From Cedecea davisae DSM 4568 (GTDB lineage: Bacteria > Pseudomonadota > Gammaproteobacteria > Enterobacterales > Enterobacteriaceae), in assembly GCF_000412335.2 (NCBI RefSeq), contig NZ_KE161030.1, forward strand, positions 4,560,739 through 4,624,738: a stretch of DNA of 64,000 bases. Reading direction: 5' to 3'. Positions 9,566-19,718 of this stretch are shown here, in pieces; within the stretch, counting starts at the first letter, position 1; the number at the start of each line of letters is the position of its first letter. Below the pieces are notes generated by a model, which worked only from the letters and a program-made list of their open reading frames with translations, was not told where the DNA came from and made no database searches. The position numbers and the translations under genes were made by a program.

Positions 9566-10138
9566 ATGAAAAACTATGATGATTTGCAGCGTTTCAAGGA
9601 AAAGACACGCACAGGCGCCATTAATTTTAAGGACATGTCGGCGCAGACCCAGACCGCAGATAGCGGGCGCTGGGCGATTATTAAACAATTAAACCAGGTT
9701 CCGGGAGAGGAAAATGCCCTTTCCCACGCGGGCAGCGTGTCCGTTCCCGTTCCACAATCAGTTGCGGCGGATGCCTTCGATATTAGTCTGGCAAAACCTG
9801 CACCGGCCTCGCCGCAGATCCCTGCCGCCGGGCAAACCTCAATTCTCAATAGCGTAGCTTCCGCGGTTTCCTCCGCACAGGTACAACCTGCCCCTCAGCC
9901 GGTTCCTGAAGCGCCGGTTATCAAACCGCAACCAGCAGCGTCTTCTCTGTTTGATCAGTTAACGCCTGCCCCGGTTGCCAGCCCTCAGGCTCCCGCTGTG
10001 CCGCCCGCTGCGCGCCAGCAGGCCGAAGCCATTCCGTTTAATAAACTGTTTACCGCCAAAACCGCGCCAGCCGCGACTCAGGCCGGTAAAGACCTGCCGC
10101 TACAACCCTTGCTGGAGATGATTGCCTCATGCCGTTAG
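9566..10138 (+). CDS. bcsO: cellulose biosynthesis protein BcsO, proline-rich
   Basis: First gene of the cellulose operon. The start at 9566 (MKNYDDLQRF) is preferred on family pattern; an ATG at 9554 adds four residues, and neither has a clear ribosome binding site. The product is 190 residues. The N-terminal ~50 residues (DDLQRFKEKTRTGAINFKDM, then a W near residue 37) recall the layout of BcsR. The remainder, from about residue 60, is a Pro/Ala/Gln-rich low-complexity tail. BcsO is known from enterobacterial bcs operons as a proline-rich accessory protein of unclear function. Its end overlaps bcsQ by 10 bases. BcsR-like stabilisation of BcsQ is inference. Confidence 0.75.
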   Translation: MKNYDDLQRFKEKTRTGAINFKDMSAQTQTADSGRWAIIKQLNQVPGEENALSHAGSVSVPVPQSVAADAFDISLAKPAPASPQIPAAGQTSILNSVASAVSSAQVQPAPQPVPEAPVIKPQPAASSLFDQLTPAPVASPQAPAVPPAARQQAEAIPFNKLFTAKTAPAATQAGKDLPLQPLLEMIASCR

Positions 10139-10932
10139 TTTGTGTTTGCTCGCCAAAAGGCGGCGTGGGGAAAACCACCGTTACCGCAAACCTGGCCTGG
10201 GCGCTCGCGCGCGCTGGCAGCAAAGTGTTAGCCATTGATTTCGACGTGCAGAACGCGCTGCGCCTGCATTTTGGCGTCCCGCTTTCGGACGGACGTGGCT
10301 ATGTGGCAAAAGCGGGAGAGTCCTCCGACTGGAGCCAGTCGGTGCTGACCGCGGGCGGTAATATCTTTGTGCTGCCGTATGGCGACGCCACCGAAGCCCA
10401 GCGTCTCGACTTCGAGCAGCGCCTGGCCAACGATAGCCACTTTCTGCAACGCGGCCTCGGCACTCTGCTTAATTACCCGGGCCTGGTTATCATCGCAGAT
10501 TTCCCTCCGGGGCCAAATCCGGCGCTGAAGGCGGTCTCCCGGCTTGCGGATTTACACCTCATCACCCTGCTCGCGGACACCGCCTCGCTGTCTCTGCTGC
10601 CGCAAATTGAAAACCACCGCCTGACCGGCGAGCCGCTGAATAACCGGCTGGGCCATTATTTCGTGGTTAACCAAAGCGACAGCCGCCGCCATATCAGCCG
10701 CGACGTCACGGCATTTATGCAGCAGCGGCTCGGCGACAGCCTGCTCGGGGTTATTAATCGGGATGAAAGCGTGGCGGAAGCCAATGCTTCGCAGCAATCG
10801 ATATTCGATTTCAGCCCGGTTTCTGCGGCCGCATTCGATATTGAATTAATCAGTAAACGGGTTGCGGGCCTGCTGGGGATCCACGTTGGCGACGGCGCAG
10901 TTCATTCCGGTTTGAGAACATCAAACTTCTGA
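10129..10932 (+). CDS. bcsQ: cellulose synthase-associated MinD/ParA-type ATPase BcsQ
   Basis: A 267-residue P-loop ATPase of the MinD/ParA/SIMIBI class. The deviant Walker A KGGVGKTT is at residues 10-17, and a switch motif ADFPPGPNPALKAV lies further on. BcsQ is needed for polar or secretion-competent assembly of cellulose synthase in E. coli and sits on the cytoplasmic side of the Bcs complex. It overlaps bcsO and precedes bcsA by 17 bases. The length agrees with type I operons. Confidence 0.92.
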   Translation: MPLVCVCSPKGGVGKTTVTANLAWALARAGSKVLAIDFDVQNALRLHFGVPLSDGRGYVAKAGESSDWSQSVLTAGGNIFVLPYGDATEAQRLDFEQRLANDSHFLQRGLGTLLNYPGLVIIADFPPGPNPALKAVSRLADLHLITLLADTASLSLLPQIENHRLTGEPLNNRLGHYFVVNQSDSRRHISRDVTAFMQQRLGDSLLGVINRDESVAEANASQQSIFDFSPVSAAAFDIELISKRVAGLLGIHVGDGAVHSGLRTSNF

Positions 10933-10949
10933 AATATTCAGGAAGTCCT

Positions 10950-13070
10950 ATGAAAAAGGCTTTGTTTTATTTACTGCTGCTGGTGCTGGCACCGGTGGCG
11001 GTGTTGGTCATCATTACGCCTATGGACAGCCAGAAGCAGTATATTTTTGGCTTAATCAGCATCGGAGTATTGCTGTTATTAGGCCTGAGCAAAAAGCGCA
11101 GCGTTTCCATCATATTGATTATCGTGTCGGGCTTAATGTCCACGCGCTATATCTGGTTTCGCACCACCCAGACGCTACATTTTAATTCCGAAATCGAGGC
11201 AATTCTCGGCATCGGGCTTTATCTGGCGGAACTGTATATTTGGCTACTGCTGCTGCTAAGCCACCTCCAGACATTATTCCCGCTGAAGCGTGAAATTGTT
11301 CCCCTGCCGGACGACACTTCGCTTTGGCCAACCGTCGATGTCTATATTCCGACATATAATGAAAGCCTCGACGTAGTACGGGACACCGTGCTGGCCGCAC
11401 AGTGTATTGATTATCCTCAGGATAAAATGAAGATTTACCTGCTGGATGACGGCAAGCGCAGCGAGTTTGCGGTATTCGCCGCCAACGTAGGCGTAGGTTA
11501 CATTACGCGTAACGATAACTCGCACGCCAAGGCGGGCAACCTTAACCACGCCATGAAGCTGACCAGCGGCGAGTTAATTACCGTCTTCGACTGCGACCAC
11601 GTCGCCACGCGTATCTTCCTGCAGGCAACCGTGGGTGCATTCCTGCAAGATCCTAAGCTTGCGCTGATCCAGACGCCGCACTACTTCTACTCGCCCGATC
11701 CGTTCGAGCGTAATCTCTCCGTAGGGCGCGATATCCCGAACGAAGGGGCGCTGTTCTATGGCCCAATCCAGCGCGGCAACGACTTCTGGAACGCGACCTT
11801 CTTCTGCGGCTCCTGCGCGGTTATCCGCCGCAGCGCGCTGGAAGAAATTGGCGGTTTTGCGGTTGAAACGGTGACCGAAGATGCTCACACCGCGCTGAAA
11901 ATGCAGCGCCGGGGCTGGAAATCCGCATTCCTCGATATCCCGCTGGCGGCCGGGCTGGCAACCGAACGCCTGGTGCTGCACGTTATTCAGCGTACCCGCT
12001 GGGCGCGCGGAATGACGCAAATATTTCGCACCGATAACCCTCTGTTTGGCCGCGGGCTGGCCTGGCAACAGCGGCTGTGCTACCTGAGCGCGATGCTTTA
12101 CTACCAGTTTGCCCTGCCGCGTGTCGCCTTCCTTACCGCACCGCTGGCTTACCTGCTGTTTAACCTGAATATTATTCACTCCTCGGCCAGCATGCTGTTT
12201 GCCTATGCGCTGCCGCACCTGTTCCTCGCCATCTGGCTGAACTCGCGGCTCAACGGCCGCTATCGCTACAGCTTCTGGGGGGAAATCTACGACCTGGTGA
12301 TGGCCTTCCACCTGATCCTGCCGACGGCGATAACCATGCTGTTCCCGAAGCGCGGCAAGTTCAACGTTACCGATAAGGGAGACCTGCTGGATGTCGGCTA
12401 TTTCGACTTCCGCGTTGTGCGCCCTCATGTGATTGTCGCCGTTCTGCTTACGATGGCGGTGATTGCCGGGATTGTGCGCGCCTGCGCCCACGACTACTTC
12501 GGCGTTGACCCCAAAGTTATCGCCCTCAACGTAGGCTGGGGTTTGTATAGCCTGATCTTCCTGCTGGCGGCCATCGCCGTCGCCAGAGAAACGCGGCAGA
12601 CCCGCAAAACGATTCGCATCGAGGTCGATGTCCCGGTGGTTATCCACTACGCCAGCGGCATCTCTTCCCGCAGCCATACGCTCGACCTGTCGATGGGCGG
12701 CTGCCGCATCAAAGTACCGGATGAGCGCCACCTGACAGACGAAATTGAAGAGGTAGAGTTACAGCTTCATTCCGGTGCCATCAGCATTCCGGTGAAAGTA
12801 ATTGCCTCGGACGAGTCCACTATCCGCTTGATGTTTGAAGAGATCCCTCTGGCCCGCCGCCGCGAGCTGGTACGCGTGGTGCTTGCCCGCGCCGACGCCT
12901 GGATCCAGCCGCCAAAACCACAGGACAACCCGTTCCGCTCGCTGCTGACCATTATCCGCTGCGTGTTCGAGCTGTTCTGGCTGACCTGGAAAGATCGCCG
13001 CGCCGCTCGCCGGGCAAAGCATGAGCAACCCAACCGACTGGACGGTTCCGGTGAGGACAGCGCCCTATGA
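10950..13070 (+). CDS. bcsA: cellulose synthase catalytic subunit BcsA
   Basis: Processive GT2 beta-1,4-glucan synthase of the inner membrane, which polymerises UDP-glucose and extrudes the chain. At 706 residues it lacks the long N-terminal extension of E. coli BcsA (872). N-terminal membrane spans lie within residues 1-110. The glycosyltransferase motifs are DDG (166-168), DCD (214-216), TED (309-311) and QRTRW (347-351), followed by further spans and a C-terminal PilZ domain. The PilZ c-di-GMP motifs are RQTRKTIR (549-556) and DLSMGG (579-584), so allosteric activation by c-di-GMP is expected. The stop overlaps bcsB (ATGA). Confidence 0.97.
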   Translation: MKKALFYLLLLVLAPVAVLVIITPMDSQKQYIFGLISIGVLLLLGLSKKRSVSIILIIVSGLMSTRYIWFRTTQTLHFNSEIEAILGIGLYLAELYIWLLLLLSHLQTLFPLKREIVPLPDDTSLWPTVDVYIPTYNESLDVVRDTVLAAQCIDYPQDKMKIYLLDDGKRSEFAVFAANVGVGYITRNDNSHAKAGNLNHAMKLTSGELITVFDCDHVATRIFLQATVGAFLQDPKLALIQTPHYFYSPDPFERNLSVGRDIPNEGALFYGPIQRGNDFWNATFFCGSCAVIRRSALEEIGGFAVETVTEDAHTALKMQRRGWKSAFLDIPLAAGLATERLVLHVIQRTRWARGMTQIFRTDNPLFGRGLAWQQRLCYLSAMLYYQFALPRVAFLTAPLAYLLFNLNIIHSSASMLFAYALPHLFLAIWLNSRLNGRYRYSFWGEIYDLVMAFHLILPTAITMLFPKRGKFNVTDKGDLLDVGYFDFRVVRPHVIVAVLLTMAVIAGIVRACAHDYFGVDPKVIALNVGWGLYSLIFLLAAIAVARETRQTRKTIRIEVDVPVVIHYASGISSRSHTLDLSMGGCRIKVPDERHLTDEIEEVELQLHSGAISIPVKVIASDESTIRLMFEEIPLARRRELVRVVLARADAWIQPPKPQDNPFRSLLTIIRCVFELFWLTWKDRRAARRAKHEQPNRLDGSGEDSAL

Positions 13071-15421
13071 AAAGGATGACTAAAGTAGCAGCCGGGATCG
13101 TTCTGGCTCTGAGCGTGCTGGCGCTCCCCGCAGCGGCAGAAGAACCGGGCATGACTGAACAGCCAACCACGGTGGAGTCGATGCTGCCCGTCAGCCTGCC
13201 GCCGCCGGTTGAACAGACGCCGCAGCCGGTCCAGACGGCGATTAACCCCGGCACCGCGAGCAGCATTACCGTGGCGCAAATGGGCCAGCCGCGCGGCATC
13301 GTGCTTAGCGGCGGCCAGCTGCAAACGGGTATCGACTTTACGCTGCCTGCCGACCAGGTGATTACCAGCGCCCAGCTGACGCTGAACCTCAAAGTCTCCC
13401 CGGCGATGGCGGCGCGTAACACGACCATGCAGCTGATGATGAACGGCCAGCCGCTCGGCAGCGTGCCGCTCGGTTCAGCCGACAGCAACGTCACCAGCTA
13501 TCAGCTGGATATTCCGGCCGCGCTGGTGGTGTCCAGCAACAACATTAACCTCAAAATCAACGATGCCGACGCCCTGCTTTGCCAGCGCGACCTGAACGAT
13601 AATTACCAGGTCACCATCATGCCGGACACGCGTCTCACTCTTGAAGGCCAGCAGTTGAATATCGGCTCCGATCTGAGCCACTTCCCGCGCCCGTTCTTTG
13701 ACTCGATGCAGATGACGCCGACCACGCTGAGCTTCGCTTTCCCGGCGCAAACTCAGCCGGAGCAGGTAAGCGCCGCGGCGCTGGTGGCTTCGTGGCTTGG
13801 CATTGCCGCTGACTACCGCGGGATCTCTTTTGAAGCCCTCAACGACCGTCTGCCGGAGAAAAATGGCATTCTGTTCGGTAAACCCGGCGACACTATCGGT
13901 GGAATTACGTTACCGGCCAGCAGCGGGCCGCTGCTGAAGATGATCGATAACCCTGGGAACCCGGTTTACAAACTGCTGCTGGTGGTGGGTAACAACGAAT
14001 CCCAGCTTCGCAGCGCGGCCTGGCGCCTGACTCGTGGGCAGTTTGAGCCGCAAACCGCCAGCCTGCCGGTAGAACCTCAGACTATCCCGCTCAGCGCCCC
14101 ATACGACGCCCCGCGCTGGATACGAACCGATCGCCCGGTGCGCCTGAGCGAACTGCTGCGTAAAGATCAAAGCCTCACGGCTCCGGGCATCTGGCATGAT
14201 GCGGTAAACCTCGCGTTCCGCGCGGCGCCGGATCTGTTCCTCTGGGACGGCGAAGCCATCCCGCTGAAGATTGGCTACCGCTTCCCGTCAGAAAGCTGGA
14301 TCGACGAACAGCGCTCTCTGCTGTCGATGACCCTGAACGGTACTTTCCTGCACAACCTGCCGGTTAACAAACAGGGCGCGCTGGAAACGCTGTGGCATAA
14401 GATTGGCGGCGATGCACGCCAGGAAAACTACGATATGGCTCTGGAGCCGTATCTCATCTACGGCGATAACCAGCTGGCGCTCTATTTTAAAATCGTACCA
14501 AAGGAAGATGCGCCGTGCAGCGTGCTGCTGAATAACAACATCAAGAGCCGCATCGATGAAAACTCGTGGATTGACCTGAGCAAAACTCGCCACTTCACGC
14601 TGCTGCCAAACCTCTCTTACTTCGTCGGCGCTTCGTTCCCGTTCACCCGCTTTGCCGACTATTCGCAGACCGTTCTTCTGCTGCCGGAGCATCCGGGCGA
14701 AACCGAGATATCCACCCTGCTTGACCTGGCGGCACGCTCGGGTAACGCCACCGGCACAGCGCTGAACAATAACCGCGTGATGTTCGGCCTGCCGGAGGGC
14801 GGCGCTAACCTGCTGCATTTGTCTCAGAGCGACGTGCTGGCGGTTTCAACGATGGAGCAGAGCGCTTTTAACCGCACCCTGCTCGCCGGGTCGCCGTTCG
14901 TCACCAATGAGCACTTATTTGGAGTCCGCCAGCCCACCAGTTGGGAAAAGGTGCAGCGCCTGTTGGCAGGCGACTGGAACTCCACGGGCGTTGAGGCAGA
15001 CCGCTACTTCTCCTCTAATGAGGCCTGGCGCGGGTTTGTCAGCTTCCGCTCACGCTGGAACGCCTCGCGGGTTGTGGTGCTGGCTATCGGCAGCAATAAC
15101 GACCAGCTTGCCCACCTGCACAGCGATTTGTCCTCTGCAAAAATTAACGCCAGCGTGCGCGGCGATGCCGCCATCATTACCGACGAGAACGGCGTTCGCA
15201 GCTTCCGGGTTGGGCCGCAGTTCCCGAGCGGAGAGCTGCCGTGGTACATGTTGATAGTTTGGTACGCCAACCAGCATTCTGCGCTGCTGGCGATTCTGGG
15301 CCTGCTGTTCGCCGCTATTGTCGGCGGCACCCTCTACCCGCTGCTGAAACGCCGGGCAAGAAGCCGCATTAACCCGCAGGCTGAAGAGAGTGAGCAAAGG
15401 GATAACAATAATGAAAAATAA
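13067..15421 (+). CDS. bcsB: cellulose synthase periplasmic subunit BcsB
   Basis: A 784-residue periplasmic, membrane-anchored partner of BcsA that guides the nascent glucan. A signal peptide occupies about residues 1-25 (ends PAAAEE) and is followed by a Pro-rich linker. The body holds alternating carbohydrate-binding and flavodoxin-like domains. A C-terminal membrane anchor near residues 735-760 (LLAILGLLFAAIVGGTLY) ends in a basic tail. It begins at an ATGA overlap with bcsA, implying coupled translation of the two core subunits. Confidence 0.95.
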   Translation: MKRMTKVAAGIVLALSVLALPAAAEEPGMTEQPTTVESMLPVSLPPPVEQTPQPVQTAINPGTASSITVAQMGQPRGIVLSGGQLQTGIDFTLPADQVITSAQLTLNLKVSPAMAARNTTMQLMMNGQPLGSVPLGSADSNVTSYQLDIPAALVVSSNNINLKINDADALLCQRDLNDNYQVTIMPDTRLTLEGQQLNIGSDLSHFPRPFFDSMQMTPTTLSFAFPAQTQPEQVSAAALVASWLGIAADYRGISFEALNDRLPEKNGILFGKPGDTIGGITLPASSGPLLKMIDNPGNPVYKLLLVVGNNESQLRSAAWRLTRGQFEPQTASLPVEPQTIPLSAPYDAPRWIRTDRPVRLSELLRKDQSLTAPGIWHDAVNLAFRAAPDLFLWDGEAIPLKIGYRFPSESWIDEQRSLLSMTLNGTFLHNLPVNKQGALETLWHKIGGDARQENYDMALEPYLIYGDNQLALYFKIVPKEDAPCSVLLNNNIKSRIDENSWIDLSKTRHFTLLPNLSYFVGASFPFTRFADYSQTVLLLPEHPGETEISTLLDLAARSGNATGTALNNNRVMFGLPEGGANLLHLSQSDVLAVSTMEQSAFNRTLLAGSPFVTNEHLFGVRQPTSWEKVQRLLAGDWNSTGVEADRYFSSNEAWRGFVSFRSRWNASRVVVLAIGSNNDQLAHLHSDLSSAKINASVRGDAAIITDENGVRSFRVGPQFPSGELPWYMLIVWYANQHSALLAILGLLFAAIVGGTLYPLLKRRARSRINPQAEESEQRDNNNEK

Positions 15422-18400
15422 AAAGACCCCCCGCCGCTGGCCAAGGATCTGCCTGTCCGGCGCGCTCGCGCTGGCGGCGGTAAATGCCCAGGCCGCGGAC
15501 AATAATCCCGCCCTCAAGGCGCTTTTCGACCAGGCAAACTACTGGCATGAAAAATCCCATGATGAGCTGGCGATGGAAGCCCTGAAAAAAGTGCTGATGG
15601 TGGATGCCAACAACGCGCAGGCCTTATATCTGATGTCGCTCTGGGCGCAGCAGAGCGGCGATTTGAAATCTGCCGCGCAGTGGCGCAGCCGCCTCTCGGC
15701 AGTATCGCCGCAGGACCCGAACCTTCAGGCGCTGGATAACGCGAAGCAGGTTCAGCAGATCCCACGCGGTCAGCTTGAGCTGGCTCGCCAGCAGGCCCGA
15801 AGCGGGAATATCAGCGCGGCGCTCGCCACCTGGCAAACGCTGTTCACCGGCGACCAGCCGCCGTCCGGGCTGGCACCTGAATATTATCTGACGATGGCCG
15901 GGGATAAATCACTTTATCCCCAGGCGGTTAGCGGGCTACAGCAGTTTATTGCTCAGCATCCGCAGGATAACGGCGCGCGCATTGCGCTCGGCAAGATCCT
16001 GACCTTCCGGGAGCCGACCCGCCGGGACGGCATCGGCATGCTCCAGGATATGGCGAGCGGCAACCCGGACGCGGATAAATCATTGCGTCAGGCGCTGCTG
16101 TGGCTGGGGCCGACCGCCGGAGACGAACAGTATTATCAGACCTGGATCCAGCGCCATCCGGATGATAAAGAAGTGCAAAATCATTACCGGAACGCCATCG
16201 GCGGCGTGGCTAAAGGTGCGGGTTTTGCCGATCTTAATAGCGGCAATACCGACGCGGCGCGCGGCCAGTTTGAACAGGTACTTCAGGCCAATCCTCAGGA
16301 TGCCGATGCGCTGGCGGGGATGGGCTACATCGCGCAGCAGCGCGGCGACTATGCGGCGGCCGCGCAATATCTTAATCGAGCAGCAAGCCTCGGTGGCGAC
16401 CAGTCTGCCGAGCGTAAACAGCAGGCGGATGACGCGGCATTTTACGGCCAGCTGGCGGGTGCTCAGGCGGCCTACAAACAGGGCAACGTTAGCCAGGCTC
16501 TGGCGCTCAGCGCCCCTTTGGCGGACGCCAGCGGCGAGCGCGGCACGGCGGTAAAACTGTTCCGCGCCGACGTTTTACGCCACAACAAAGACTACCCGCA
16601 GGCGGAGCAGACGCTGCGCAGCCTGCTAGAAGCACAGCCGAACAACGGCCCGGCTCGGGAAAACCTCTACTACGTGCTGCGTGATGCAGGCAAAACTACC
16701 GAGGCTCAGGCGGTGCTGCAAACGCTGCCCGCTTCGCTCCAGGCCAAACTCCAGCCGCGCACGGGCGGAGGCAACCCGGCCGATCCGATTCGCCGCCAGG
16801 CCCAGCAGGCGGCAGCCGGAGGCAACATCCAGCAGGCGATAGCGATTCTGCGCCAGGGGATGAGCCGCCTGCCGTCCGACCCGTGGCTACGCCTCGACCT
16901 TGCCCGGCTGCTGCAAAAACAGGGCAACAGCGCCGAAGCGGCAGACCTGATGCAGCCCGCTTTCCGCCCCGGAGCCAGCAACACTGAAATCTACGCGGCG
17001 GCGCTGTTCGCCAGCGAAAGCAATGCGTGGCCGCAGGCGCAAAACCTGCTGTCACGTATACCGGCCTCTGCCCGCAACGGCGAAATGCGCGAACTCGGCC
17101 AACGCGTGAACTACAACCTGCAAATGGGCGTAGCAGAGCGCTATCTGGCTCAGGGGGATAACGTTGCGGCAGCTAACACCTTAAAAGCGCTCAGCGTTAA
17201 TCCTCCGCAAAGCCCGGCGGACGCCGGTAAGCTGGCACGTATGCTGGCGCAGAGCGGCGATATGAGCGGTGCTGTTGCGCTGGTGCGTAACAACATGCGC
17301 CGTGGCGTGCAGGGCAATGCCGGTGATTATGCCGACCAGATAACCGTCCTGAACCAGGCGGGACTGGACAGCGAAGCGCAGGCGTTCCTTGCGAACCCGG
17401 AGCTGCAATCCCACAGCACCACCGCCCAGCTGGCAGGTATTCGCAACGGCTATGTGATAAACGAAGCCGATCGGCTGCGAGCCCAGGGCAATTATGCTGC
17501 CGCCTACGACAAGCTCATCCGCGCCCTGCAAAGCGACCCGCAGAATACCGACCTGATGTTCGCGATGGCGAGGCTTTACCAGTCCGGCAAAATGAACAAA
17601 GAAGCGGGCGTAGTTTATGACTATCTGATGACCCGCGACACGCCGGACCAGGATGCCCGTGCGGGTGCTATCGACATCGCGCTGGCGGGCAATGACGTAG
17701 ACAAAGCCCAACAGCTTACCACCGGGTTGCACAACACCAATACGCCTGAGCGCCTGATACTGCTGGCACGAGTAGCCGAAGCGCAGGGCAACCACCAGCA
17801 GGCCATGAGCTACCTGCGCACCGCGCGCGGCAGGTTAACGGGTATTCAGGGCAGCGACAGCGGCGTGACTCCAACCATCGGCGGGCTGGCTCTGGCGGAC
17901 AACCCGTTCATCAGTACCAGCTCCGGCGGCAGCCAAAGCGGCAACGTTTATGGCCAGGCTTCGATGCCGTGGCAGGTTAACCAGCTGGCGCGCAACCCGC
18001 AGGCCGCGCCGCCGGGAACCACACGCCAGGACTTACCGGTAGAAAACGCCAATGCGGGCATGCTGCGCCAGGTCAACAGCATGATGGAGCAGCTAACCGA
18101 TAAAACCGCCACCTGGGCGCTGGGTTCGGTAGCGATGCGAAGCCGAGACGGCGAAAACGGTCTTAGCAAGATGACCGAGATAAAAGCCCCGCTCCAGTGG
18201 TCCACGGTGCCGTTTGGCGATTCGCGCTTCGACATCAACATTACGCCAATTACCTTAAATGCAGGCAGCTCTTCGGACCAGGCAAGCACGCGCTTTGGCA
18301 CCGGGGCGCTGATTCAGGGCCAGGTGTCCGAAACGCTGCCCGAACAGCCGCCGGCGGTGCTGCCAATTGTGCCCTCCCAGGGCGCACAGAGCGCTTCTGG

Positions 18401-19235
18401 CGTAGAGCTCGGTATGGCGCTCACCGGGAATCAGTACAAACTCGACGTTGGCTCAACGCCGCTTGGGCAGGATCTGAATACCCTTGTCGGCGGCGTACAG
18501 TGGTCGCCGCAGCTCACCGACTACCTCAAACTTATCCTCACCGGCGAAAGGCGTGCGGTAGTGGACAGCCTGCTCTCTTATGTCGGCGCGAAGGATAAAT
18601 ACAGCGGTGAAAAATGGGGGCAGGTAACCAAAAACGGCGGCAACGCGCAGCTGAGCTACGACAACGGCGATGCCGGTTTCTACGCGGGCGTTGGGCTATA
18701 TAGCTATATCGGCACCAATGTCCCGAGCAACCAAAGCGTTAATGGGTCGGCCGGGGTTTATCTGCGTCCGTATCACTTTGACGACCGGGAGCTGAAAACC
18801 GGCGTCAGCATGAGCTATATGGACTTCTCCAAAAACCTTAGCTACTTCAGCTATGGCCAGGGCGGCTACTTCAGCCCGCAGAACTACATTAGCGTGTCGT
18901 TCCCGGTGGATTACACCCAGAAATACGACAACTGGAAAATGTCCGTTGGCGCGTCAATCGGCTACCAGGCCTACAGCCAGGATCCGAGCGCATACTTCCC
19001 TAACAACCCGGGCCTACAGGGCCAGTTGGAGGACTATGTTGCGCGCGGCATGGCAAAAGAAGCGTTCTATAGCGGCGGCAGCGAAAACGGCCTCGGCTAT
19101 ACTTTGCGCGCCTCAGCCGACTATAACGTGAATAAAGACATGACCATTGGTGGCCGGGTTGGCTACGACACCTTTGGCAACTATAACGAAAGTACCGCTC
19201 AGCTTTACCTGCGCTACCTGCTTGGGGATCATTAA
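15411..19235 (+). CDS. bcsC: cellulose export outer-membrane protein BcsC
   Basis: A 1274-residue protein that carries cellulose through periplasm and outer membrane. The start is the ATG at 15411, with AAGGGA at 15396-15401; a GTG at 15390 is less likely. It overlaps the end of bcsB by 11 bases. A signal peptide (to about residue 30, VNAQAAD) is followed by many TPR repeats, Ala/Gln-rich, over roughly residues 35-850. The C-terminal ~340 residues form a BCSC-type beta-barrel ending in YLRYLLGDH. Longer than E. coli BcsC (1157). Confidence 0.95.
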   Translation: MKNKKTPRRWPRICLSGALALAAVNAQAADNNPALKALFDQANYWHEKSHDELAMEALKKVLMVDANNAQALYLMSLWAQQSGDLKSAAQWRSRLSAVSPQDPNLQALDNAKQVQQIPRGQLELARQQARSGNISAALATWQTLFTGDQPPSGLAPEYYLTMAGDKSLYPQAVSGLQQFIAQHPQDNGARIALGKILTFREPTRRDGIGMLQDMASGNPDADKSLRQALLWLGPTAGDEQYYQTWIQRHPDDKEVQNHYRNAIGGVAKGAGFADLNSGNTDAARGQFEQVLQANPQDADALAGMGYIAQQRGDYAAAAQYLNRAASLGGDQSAERKQQADDAAFYGQLAGAQAAYKQGNVSQALALSAPLADASGERGTAVKLFRADVLRHNKDYPQAEQTLRSLLEAQPNNGPARENLYYVLRDAGKTTEAQAVLQTLPASLQAKLQPRTGGGNPADPIRRQAQQAAAGGNIQQAIAILRQGMSRLPSDPWLRLDLARLLQKQGNSAEAADLMQPAFRPGASNTEIYAAALFASESNAWPQAQNLLSRIPASARNGEMRELGQRVNYNLQMGVAERYLAQGDNVAAANTLKALSVNPPQSPADAGKLARMLAQSGDMSGAVALVRNNMRRGVQGNAGDYADQITVLNQAGLDSEAQAFLANPELQSHSTTAQLAGIRNGYVINEADRLRAQGNYAAAYDKLIRALQSDPQNTDLMFAMARLYQSGKMNKEAGVVYDYLMTRDTPDQDARAGAIDIALAGNDVDKAQQLTTGLHNTNTPERLILLARVAEAQGNHQQAMSYLRTARGRLTGIQGSDSGVTPTIGGLALADNPFISTSSGGSQSGNVYGQASMPWQVNQLARNPQAAPPGTTRQDLPVENANAGMLRQVNSMMEQLTDKTATWALGSVAMRSRDGENGLSKMTEIKAPLQWSTVPFGDSRFDINITPITLNAGSSSDQASTRFGTGALIQGQVSETLPEQPPAVLPIVPSQGAQSASGVELGMALTGNQYKLDVGSTPLGQDLNTLVGGVQWSPQLTDYLKLILTGERRAVVDSLLSYVGAKDKYSGEKWGQVTKNGGNAQLSYDNGDAGFYAGVGLYSYIGTNVPSNQSVNGSAGVYLRPYHFDDRELKTGVSMSYMDFSKNLSYFSYGQGGYFSPQNYISVSFPVDYTQKYDNWKMSVGASIGYQAYSQDPSAYFPNNPGLQGQLEDYVARGMAKEAFYSGGSENGLGYTLRASADYNVNKDMTIGGRVGYDTFGNYNESTAQLYLRYLLGDH

Positions 19236-19237
19236 TC

Positions 19238-19705
19238 ATGCAAGAAAAGCAGCTTTTACACTATTTTCAGACCCAGCAAACGCCGCCGGGCTGGTTCGAT
19301 CTGCTGAATATTATGCTTGAAGGGATGGTCAGCAATGCGGGCTACCACGACAGCCGCCCGTTCCTGAATCAAATGGGCGAAACTCTGGCCGAGCGCTACC
19401 CGCTGCCGCTCGCGGCAACCGTAGGTGAACTTGAGCAGCAAATTAATGCCCAGCTGGCTCGCTTTAACTGGGGCTATATCGAGATTGAAGCCAACGAAAA
19501 AATGCTGATTATCCACCACCAGGCGCTGCCCGTGACCAACGAACAGCACCGGCAGCAAAGCTGGAGCCAGGCGTTTAGCGCGGTGCTGGAAGGGCTATAC
19601 GCCCGCTGGCTTATCGCTCAGGGCGGCCAGCCGCATGTTTCGCTGTGGCAGGAGCCGTCTCATAACGCTTCGGCGGTCACCTTCAGATATCAAACCAGGG
19701 CATAA
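19238..19705 (+). CDS. bcsD: cellulose crystallisation subunit BcsD
   Basis: 155 residues, the size of Komagataeibacter AcsD/BcsD (about 156), starting 2 bases after the bcsC stop. BcsD forms a periplasmic octameric ring that aligns glucan chains for crystallisation. E. coli K-12 lacks it, so this operon is of the BcsD-containing type I layout. Visible features are an amphipathic N-terminus (LLHYFQTQ) and the stretch LLNIMLEGMVSNAGYHDSRP. No classical signal peptide is visible. Identification rests on size, position and family pattern. Confidence 0.85.
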   Translation: MQEKQLLHYFQTQQTPPGWFDLLNIMLEGMVSNAGYHDSRPFLNQMGETLAERYPLPLAATVGELEQQINAQLARFNWGYIEIEANEKMLIIHHQALPVTNEQHRQQSWSQAFSAVLEGLYARWLIAQGGQPHVSLWQEPSHNASAVTFRYQTRA

Positions 19706-19718
19706 ACGGAGAGACGTA

